NCBI GenBank assembly: GCA_027596035.1
Contig: JADGJA010000122.1
Coordinates: forward strand, 1 to 39,826
Origin: Thoreauomyces humboldtii
Lineage: Eukaryota; Chytridiomycota; Chytridiomycetes; Spizellomycetales; Powellomycetaceae
Length of the DNA stretch: 39,826 nt
Direction of reading: 5' to 3'
Program-made: the position numbers and the translations under genes
Shown: in pieces, positions 33,701 to 39,826 of the stretch
How the letters are laid out: the number at the start of each line of letters is the position of its first letter
How positions within the stretch are numbered: the first letter of the stretch is position 1
Notes under the pieces: model-generated
Told to the model about the DNA's origin: nothing
Database searches by the model: none
What the model saw: the letters and a program-made list of their open reading frames with translations, nothing else

Positions 33701-33926
33701 CAACTGCATCGAAGATAGTGGGGCAATGAAGTTGCAGACCGCCTTGGCAAAGAGTCGAGGACGCCGCGTTCTGACGGATCTGGGGGGCAACAGATTGTCC
33801 GTTTCGGGCGTGCGCCAGGTTCAGGATGTGATGCATCAAGCGGATGGCCAGGGGGGAGTAGTGATTTTTGCCTGTCAAAGAGAGAAGCCAGGGGCCGGCG
33901 ATACCCGTGCTGAAATAATGCATTAG
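30764..33926 (+). CDS. Elongin C/SKP1-like POZ domain fused to leucine-rich repeats
   Basis: Three exons: 30764-31532, 31605-31856 and 31924-33926 (introns 72 and 67 nt), 1007 residues. A Ser/Pro/Arg-rich N-terminal region of about 200 residues precedes a POZ-fold domain resembling elongin C/SKP1: VHSIPAAVAFTSGTI, then across the 72-nt intron KLFREGSQDLHFPTIS, EDVLGEIITFLYWSW, and LLFEIMAAAVYFDLPVLVD. In those families this fold links substrate receptors to cullins. The C-terminal half has RNase-inhibitor-type repeats (LTELDIGGHVIGIDG, IKLLDLTGN, LEELGLSGNHLTTLG, ITELNLSDVPF, VEELMLASNCIEDSG). A cullin adaptor and a ligand-binding LRR in one chain is an inference. The open frame extends further upstream without an ATG, so 30764 is the first possible start; an upstream exon is possible. 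Confidence 0.75.
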
Positions 33927-34083
33927 TACCTACTGCAATGATGCGAAGTGTGGATAGGCTTGTGACGGTGATATGTACATTTTGCCCTCAGCAAATAAGG
34001 AGATCGGTTTGACAATTCTTCTTCTTCAGTTGATTGTTTGGGCAGGCATCTTGAAGGTCATACGGCTCAGCCCGCAACACTAC

Positions 34084-37000
34084 TTAAACACCATCAGCAA
34101 CACTCCAATAGCAGCCCGTACGAAACACTACACCATCGTCCCTAGCCAGCAGCAGCGGAACTACTGCCGTCCCTCCAGTTCTTTCCTCCGCTGGAATTGT
34201 ACCTATCAACATCGTGTCGTCCTTCAAAATCGTTCTCGCACTGGGCCTGCTGCCAAAGAACACCCAAAGGTCGCCAGTAAACCCTTCGCCAATGATCACG
34301 CAAATATCACCTTCTCTCACGGCTCGGTGAGCGATCGGGAAGGAGAACGGGAGAGACGATACGAGAGGATGCGGGCGAGGAGCTCGTGGTCGTGGAAGAG
34401 ACAATCGTCGAAGGTCGGTGGATGTCAGGTGCGGCAGAGAGAAGGTCGATTCCATGTGGTCTATGAAAAAGGATCGAGACACTATCAGTCAAGTTTAATG
34501 GCAGAGAGGGCAACGGGGGTCAGCTCATACTGGTAGTGACGACAGTCCAAATGCATGCCTCTCCAACATCATCGAGATCAGGTCCTGCCTTTCTCCTTCT
34601 CGTCTTTCCCTGGCCCTTAACCGGCTTCCTAGCGGAGCCTCTTGTGCCACGCCTAGCTCGTACTGAACCACCGTAGTCGTCGTCACCGTTGCTATGCATA
34701 TCCTTGCTGGAGCATGCTCGACCACTGCCTCGCATCGTGGTCTTGCCGGCGAGTGCGGTATGGTGGATCTCGATGCTTGGCTCCCCATGCCCAGATTCCA
34801 ATGCAAGATAATGTCCCATGCGATCGGCAAATTGGAGAGCGAGCTTGTGTAAAGGAGACACCGGGTCCCCACGCTTTGAATTCGTTGCTGCGGTGCAATC
34901 GAAAACGATTGACTTCAAGATGTTATCATGTTTCGAGACAATGCCTTGCACCTACCATCAGGCTTCCGCTCTCTGGCGTCGTCGACGACCGCCTGGGTTC
35001 GGTTTTCGATTTGTCTCGGGATCATCGGTTGCATGACCAGTCCCGTCGCGCAATGCTGTAAGACTACTACGTCGCCGTAACAAATAAGCTTTGAGTTTGG
35101 GTCTTCGCCGCCGTCTTCAAAGACATATCCACTGGATTCTTCTACGTCGCCCTCAGATTCTTCGTCCTCGGAAGGTGCTGCGCTTCCCAATGGCGTGGCT
35201 GGCGGGGTCCGAAACGCGGACAGAGATGTTGGACCAACACCCTGTCGGGGACCCGATTGAGCCCAGACCATTGTGCTGCGCGGATCGCTCGGCGCTAGAG
35301 GACTCAAGGTTCCTGCTGATTCGCAAAGCGGAGAGCACCCGATTGAACGCAACGGATCGAACCTTGCGTCATCAATCGAAAAAACGGTCCAATTGTCCCA
35401 AATGGAAAGTCCCAAAGTTTGATCCGGCTTGGCTGAAGACACGCACATGCTGGCTTCGTTTACGGAAAGGTACCGAGTGCTGCCGCTTTGTGATTTGGTG
35501 CGATTGAAGAGCGTCATCGTACAACCCGAGGTAACAACCACTGGGTGGAGAACAGGTGCAGTTTAAGTAAGGGCAGATGTGATGAGTCAAATAGGCGTGC
35601 TTACACTGAAATTTCCCTGCTGCTTTCTTCTTTGATGGCTTCGAAATCTTCGCAAAAGGCCTCGCCTCGTAGGTTATGTCCCCGATGGGCGCCCGGATCT
35701 GAAAGAACCTCTCATAAGCTTTGTATTTAACCGGCAACCTGCTTGACCGCTAGGCAGTCATCACCTTATATGACATCGGGATGGTTTTCCTCACTTCTTC
35801 GCCACCGATGTGGAGTTTATTGAAGACGGCCATTGCAGAATCGCGTGGTCTGCTGGCCTCTTCTCTATCACGTGTTGATGTAGTGCGCGAAAGAAGGTCT
35901 ACACGTTCTTTCTTGTAATAAAGAAATCCGGAAAGTCCCTCGGCATCCGCAAGTGTTCCCGAATCTGCAAGTGTGCTGGAAGCTTTGTCAGGCCCTTCGT
36001 TCTCGGAGCTGCTTGCCCCTTGCGCGTAGTCCCGGTCAAATGTGGAAACGCTGATAGCGAGGGCGTTAGACGCTGAGTTCTGTCTGTCAAGTTTTAATCG
36101 AGAATTTCGCTGAGAAGAATGGCCCTCCAATCCCCAACCGCTGCCGATTAGGCGACAGACCGGCGTGGTAAAGAATCTGTGTAGAAGTGTGTGAGCTTTC
36201 AAATTACGTACGAAGGGCATCCTGATAAGAAACTTGCCTCTTCTCATCTCCATATGACTTCTGGGCTGCAATGGACTGTGTGATGAGGATGGTGCACTCG
36301 TGCTCTGGGTTTCCCAGATAGCGTAGAACAAGTTTTCTACATTCGAAGGAGAGTAAGTTCCGACCTCAAAGTCGACTTCTTACTGCCGGATCCTTGACTC
36401 ACTCGAGTCGCGGCATGCTCAGTCGGCCTTTGTAGGCTGTTCTGTATTTGCTTGACGCGCTCTCAATCATGTGATCCACCGAATCCATGTCTGACGAACT
36501 TGTCATGGACATCTCGAGTTGAACAGTTTCTTGACCTAGTGGGGCTTCCACGCCATCGGCTTGATGCAGCTCCTCCGAACCGTTGTCGAGTTCTCCCGAT
36601 GCGTCCAACATCGAGTCACTGGAAGGGCCGAGGAGATTTGCGCAACTGACAACATCCGTCATACTTCCCAGTACCGCCGCTGCATCCATGAGTTCTTCGT
36701 CATCGATGTTCCGCGCATCGTCCTCGCTTGCAGAAGAAAGTGCAAGATCCAAATGCACATGACTTCTTTCCACGTTCACCTCGTTCTCACGATCCGCGTA
36801 ATTCTCGACGATATCTACAGGTGAGCTACCCGAGTAGATGAATCTGTGCTTGGTCAAGACCTTGAAGCTTTCGTCCCGCCGACCGTGGCTGTCGATACGA
36901 TCCGTTACCGCATCCCACTGCGCTCTCTTCTTCAGGGGCGACGACCCATCGAGCGAAGCAGTGGAGCACTCTGCCTCGTCAAAAGACATATCGTCGTTCC

Positions 37001-37514
37001 AAGGCTGCACGAGTGTGGGATCGACATGATGTTCAAAGGGAGTTGCAATATACTTGATTTGGTTGAAGCTCCCGCGCCTCATTTTCGCAATAGGTGGGCT
37101 CTCCATCAGCATCTGTCGACGTAGCGGACCACTAGGAGATGAGATGATCGGCAGGATAGCGGAACTGGTTAGATCGTTCGAGCGCTTGGTGGGCGTCCGA
37201 ACACCGACCGAGGACGGCCACACAGAAGAGTCGTTGGGATGCAAATGGAAAGACCCCGGAGCAGACTGATTTCCATCTTCAAAGAAAAGCCCAGCGGAAG
37301 ACAGAGAATGACGACGAGTTGCTGCGGACCCAAAGGTTCCCGCTCGTGAAATGAAGTCGGCGGATCGGGGCAGTGAGGGATGGTCGGCGTGACAGTCTAC
37401 GTGATGCGCAATTTCTAGCAGGGTAGACGCGGCCCGGGCCTGCGCATCGCGAGCGAGAACATCCATGGTCATTGCTGGATGTTCATCGGAGGCAGCACTG
37501 TGACGGGACGACAT
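34084..37514 (-). CDS. CSL (CBF1/Su(H)/Lag-1) family transcription factor
   Basis: Seven exons: 37514-36403, 36336-36238, 36176-35765, 35698-35605, 35540-34956, 34887-34531 and 34460-34084; introns 66, 61, 66, 64, 68 and 70 nt; 1011 residues. CSL proteins bind GTGRGAA DNA and, in fungi without Notch, regulate cell cycle, adhesion and metabolism. After about 370 disordered residues the RHR-N domain has CTILITQSIAAQKSYGDEKR, joined by a GC-AG intron to FFTTPVCRLIGSGW, matching the family motif QKSYG(x)EKRFFCPPP. Then AKISKPSKKKAAGKFQ, the beta-trefoil with MTLFNRTKSQSGSTRYLSV, DPVSPLHKLALQFA and ACIWTVV, and the RHR-C domain with IGEGFTGDLWVFFGS and VPLLLARDDGVVFRTG. Low-complexity insertions enlarge the beta-trefoil. 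Splitting into F1 (Cbf11) or F2 (Cbf12) class would need a tree. Confidence 0.92.
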
Positions 37515-37869
37515 GGGTTCGCAGCGCCTGACATGGCACGCCAGGCAGGGCGCGGTTAGGAGACAAACCCATCCAGAGCGACGACCCTGTGACTATCTTA
37601 CTGTAGCCTATAGATTCACAGTTTTAATTTGGGGATCGCTCGTGGATATGGAACGGGAATCAGAGTGTGGAGAAGAGACTGATCGGGCTGAGCCTGAGCC
37701 ACGGAATGAAGCGGGGATCGCGAGCTGAACGGAGCGAACGCGACGGAACGGCCTTTTCGATGCGATTGGGAAAGAACAAGCCAGACGTGGAAGTTATATG
37801 CGATAATAGCGGGGTATGTCTCTCCTACCAATCAATCAGACGTTAGGCGTGCAAAGGTCAAGACGAAAT

Positions 37870-37892
37870 TTCCCACAGCGTGGCCGTGGGAA
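37870..37892. promoter_or_regulatory. Inverted pair of CSL-binding words
   Basis: TTCCCAC (37870-37876), nine bases, GTGGGAA (37886-37892). The right half-site with its preceding C is the full consensus CGTGGGAA. The pair sits about 360 bp upstream of the ATG of the window's own CSL gene and about 800 bp from the right-hand gene. Autoregulation is an inference. Confidence 0.4.
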
Positions 37893-38567
37893 GGTTGTGA
37901 AGGGGTCACAGCAAGAGGATTCGTGCAGGGGGAAAAGGGGGTCCCGTCCAGACAACTCGGACAGACAAGTCGGTTGGCGGTATCCATGTCGATACCGAGG
38001 TACCCCTCCAACCTTGCAGCCTTGCAGCGCCACCCCGCTCGTCATGGTTGGTGGTCGCCCAGATGGAAAAGGCCAGGACAGGGTTGGAAAACGAGATGCT
38101 TCATCTAGCGTTCCCTTGACTCCATATTCCATCCTGCGACGGCCAGATCCATGAGATAGGAACGCTCGCTCGCTTCTCTGCTTCCCCAGCCCTTGGTGGT
38201 CAAGAATAAGGAGCCTTGGCCGACGCACGAACCCCATCAGCAGCAGCGTAATAACCCTGTTTCTTGGCACAAAGGAGGCAGGTGAGGTCATGGATGCAGG
38301 GGCGGTGCAGTCATTCATGGGCCTGGCGTTGGCTGAGGGGAATACGTAAGGAGTGAAGGGGCAACGCTCGCATGCCGACGCATGGCACCCGCGGTCCTGA
38401 TTAGGAAGGTGCAATTTGAGCCCGCAGGCTTGAACGCCGCTTCCCCCCCTCTCGACAGCGACCATGCCAACCGCCGTCGCCTTCGAGTTCGACGAAAGAT
38501 GGCCGCTGTGCACAGCCCACCCTCCGAAGGTTGACCCTCAAGGAACGACGGCCGTACAGGATCCTCG

Positions 38568-38574
38568 TATAAAA
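38568..38574 (+). promoter_or_regulatory. TATA box (TATAAAA)
   Basis: A perfect TATAAAA, 126 bp upstream of the ATG at 38700 and followed by a CT-rich leader. The arrangement is typical of a strong or inducible fungal promoter. Confidence 0.55.
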
Positions 38575-38699
38575 GCAACTCGGTCGCCTCGATCTGGCAT
38601 CCTCAGCAACATCCATAAAAGTCTTCACTGACCATCCTTACAACTCCTCACTTTTACCTCCATCTTAACGACCAAAACAATCGAAAGCATCGTTGCAGC

Positions 38700-39569
38700 A
38701 TGGGTCGCATCATCGGAGCCGTCGCTCAAACCATCGCCTCCTCTGCTGGAAATAATGCCTCCTCCGTCAAGTACAATAGTAATTCCACGTCCTACACCAA
38801 CGGTCAACTACCGGTGTCGAATTACAATATCCCCCAGACTTTCAGCAACCAAGGTGGCCAGCAGAGCTCTGGTCACGTCCCCCAACAGACTGTAGTTCAC
38901 GGCCTTGGAACATCCCTTGCCTCTGGCTTCCCTTCCGATCTACCCCCGGCCCTGTATTCGCTCGTGCCCGACTGGCCCCGCTTCCTCGGCGAGCTCCAAT
39001 CCGCCTCCTCCCGCCATGCCTCTCACCAGCAGAACGCTTGGAACGAGGCTCAGAACGTCCTCCGTGCGTGGAACCCTCAGTACTTTGGGCCCAGGGGTCT
39101 GCACGTCGATCTTGCGGGTGAGCCTGGGCATGCGAGCAACTTCAGCAACAACCTTGGGAACAATCTGATGGGGAACGACGACTACGGACGGCGTCGAGGC
39201 CGGAAGCACGGTCCGGGCATCATTCACACCGTCATCGGCCTGGCTTTCCAGTCGTCGGCGGGCTCGGGAACGCAGCCAGAGCTGGTCATCACCAGGACGC
39301 AGCAGCAGCAGCAGTCCGGCGGTCAGCAGTCGTACGGCGTCCCGCAGCAGGGATACCCGCAGCAGTATCCGAGCGGACAGCAGTCATATGGCATTCCTCA
39401 ACAGGGATACCCGCAGCAACTGCAGAGTGGACAGCAGTCATATGGCGTTGCTCAACAGGGATATCCGCAACAGCTGCAGAGTGGACAGCAGTCGTACGGC
39501 GTCCCTCAGCAGGGATACGGCACCGCTAGTCCGCCGCCCTACGTGCCTATGACGGGGATGGGCCATTGA
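38700..39569 (+). CDS. Low-complexity protein with Gln/Tyr/Pro-rich tandem repeats
   Basis: Single exon, 289 residues, ATG at 38700 after a CT-rich leader and a TATA box. The N-terminal 70 residues are Ser/Asn/Gln-rich with no signal peptide. The middle (about 75-135) looks folded: LPPALYSLVPDWPRFLGEL, then HQQNAWNEAQNVLRAWN. A basic patch (YGRRRGRKHGPG) and a short hydrophobic IIHTVIGLAFQ follow. The C-terminal third has four near-identical units, GQQSYG(V/I)xQQGYPQQ..., each about 18 residues, ending PPPYVPMTGMGH. Such QGYPQQ repeats resemble the XYPPX-type tails of annexins and rhodopsin-like proteins and favour phase separation or protein binding; that is composition-based. Start, promoter and a polyadenylation signal agree, so the gene is probably real. 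Function unknown. Confidence 0.72.
   Translation: MGRIIGAVAQTIASSAGNNASSVKYNSNSTSYTNGQLPVSNYNIPQTFSNQGGQQSSGHVPQQTVVHGLGTSLASGFPSDLPPALYSLVPDWPRFLGELQSASSRHASHQQNAWNEAQNVLRAWNPQYFGPRGLHVDLAGEPGHASNFSNNLGNNLMGNDDYGRRRGRKHGPGIIHTVIGLAFQSSAGSGTQPELVITRTQQQQQSGGQQSYGVPQQGYPQQYPSGQQSYGIPQQGYPQQLQSGQQSYGVAQQGYPQQLQSGQQSYGVPQQGYGTASPPPYVPMTGMGH
39316..39525 (+). repeat. Tandem 54-bp coding repeats
   Basis: Four consecutive units of about 54 bp (18 codons) beginning GGTCAGCAGTC or GGACAGCAGTC and encoding GQQSYG-x-x-QQGYPQQ with variable linkers (YPS, LQS). The second and third copies are most alike at the DNA level, pointing to recent duplication within the gene. Confidence 0.85.
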
Positions 39570-39602
39570 GGAGTTTCTCTACCATAATTGCCATCTTGCA
39601 CA

Positions 39603-39608
39603 AATAAA
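39603..39608 (+). terminator. Polyadenylation signal AATAAA
   Basis: AATAAA 34 bp after the stop of the Gln/Tyr-repeat gene, in an AT-rich stretch followed by TTCTTTTC. Consistent with its 3' end. Confidence 0.5.
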
Positions 39609-39723
39609 TATTCTTTTCTCCATTGATTGCTCCATGTATCTTGCAAGCAGCGCTGAGAGGCCGGCAAATGCGTCTTAGTCGACAAAACAGGCGAGGATCT
39701 GCAGAGGGATTCGACCAGCACGA

Positions 39724-39826
39724 ATGTACCTGCGAATGCTCCAGGCAGCGGTCAAGCTGACCAGTGTCCTGCGTGGTACTGCAGCCTCGACTTCAGTCGG
39801 ACTGACGACGCCGTCTAGTTTGCGAC
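39724..39826 (+). CDS. Possible start of a gene with a mitochondrial-type presequence (partial)
   Basis: From the ATG at 39724 (second ATG at 39736) the frame is open to the window edge. The 34 residues begin MYLRMLQAAVKLTSVLRG and continue with Thr, Ser, Ala, Leu and Arg and no acidic residue, which resembles a mitochondrial targeting peptide. The opposite strand is also open here for about 48 codons, so the call is tentative. The spacer 39570-39723 otherwise holds only the polyadenylation region. Confidence 0.25.
   Translation, partial: MYLRMLQAAVKLTSVLRGTAASTSVGLTTPSSLR

Larger units (their letters stand above)
37515..38699. promoter_or_regulatory. Divergent promoter of CSL and the Gln/Tyr-repeat gene
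   Basis: This 1.2-kb spacer contains a paired CSL-type site (37870-37892) and a TATA box (38568). The minus-strand open frame at 37836-38513 has Cys/Pro-rich mixed composition and no motifs, so it is not called. CT-rich stretches around 38630-38695 precede the right-hand gene's ATG. Confidence 0.45.

Noticed and set aside
35766..36367. Alternative CSL frame EVGTYSPSNVENLFYAIWETQ...KFLIRMPFVRNL
   Set aside because: It cannot be joined in phase to the upstream exon and lacks the family block; the other frame gives CTILITQSIAAQKSYGDEKR.
37836..38513. Minus-strand open frame of 225 codons
   Set aside because: It has mixed composition, no motif and no splice partners, and it covers the likely promoter of two genes.
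1..39826. tRNA, rRNA, CRISPR, intact transposon or viral genes
   Set aside because: No T-loop-like GGTTCGANTCC blocks in a cloverleaf context, no rRNA-like stretches, no spaced palindromic repeats, and no transposase, reverse transcriptase or capsid motifs were seen by eye.

Overview
This window is nuclear DNA of a fungus. The genes are spliced with short introns (almost all 53-115 nt, GT...AG), lie on both strands, and encode a typical fungal set: Yaf9, cytochrome c, PAPS reductase, Hbs1, a CDC50 flippase subunit, a SulP sulfate transporter, a fungal CSL factor and Kre9/Knh1-type GPI proteins. The lineage is not settled. DUF7918 and CSL genes fit Basidiomycota or an early-diverging fungus. 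The truncated coiled-coil gene at the left edge has a tail that recalls ciliary proteins, which would favour a zoosporic fungus, but that is only a hint.

Layout: 2-737 coiled-coil protein (+, 5' truncated); 1166-1858 YAF9 (-); 2129-3253 DUF7918 protein (+); 3529-4701 single-pass membrane protein (-), divergent from 5181-7239 GPI-anchored Kre9-like protein (+); 7841-9202 F-box protein (-); 9203-12864 a gene-poor stretch with simple repeats; 12865-13494 cytochrome c (+); 14156-15139 PAPS reductase (-); 16382-20802 HBS1 in 14 exons (-), divergent from 21074-22675 CDC50 (+); 23104-26082 ankyrin-dysferlin-FYVE-RING protein (-); 26467-29542 SulP transporter (-); 30764-33926 elongin C/SKP1-like plus leucine-rich-repeat protein (+); 34084-37514 CSL transcription factor (-); 38700-39569 Gln/Tyr-rich repeat protein (+); 39724-39826 possible start of a further gene.

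Most multi-exon models were built by following reading-frame phase and family motifs across splice sites, and in each the phases close exactly; only the DUF7918 middle remains unresolved. Themes: sulfate uptake and reduction (SulP, PAPS reductase), translation quality control (HBS1), membrane lipid asymmetry and endosomal ubiquitination (CDC50, FYVE-RING), and cell surface (GPI protein).

The most notable items are an 843-residue ankyrin-DysF-FYVE-RING protein assembled over six exons, a POZ-fold elongin C/SKP1-like domain fused to an LRR domain, a 1485-nt frame-neutral cassette exon in HBS1 carrying Ski7-like motifs, a GC-AG intron inside the DNA-binding region of the CSL gene, and a close inverted pair of CSL-type sites upstream of that same gene. 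No rRNA, tRNA, CRISPR array, virus or intact transposon was seen.
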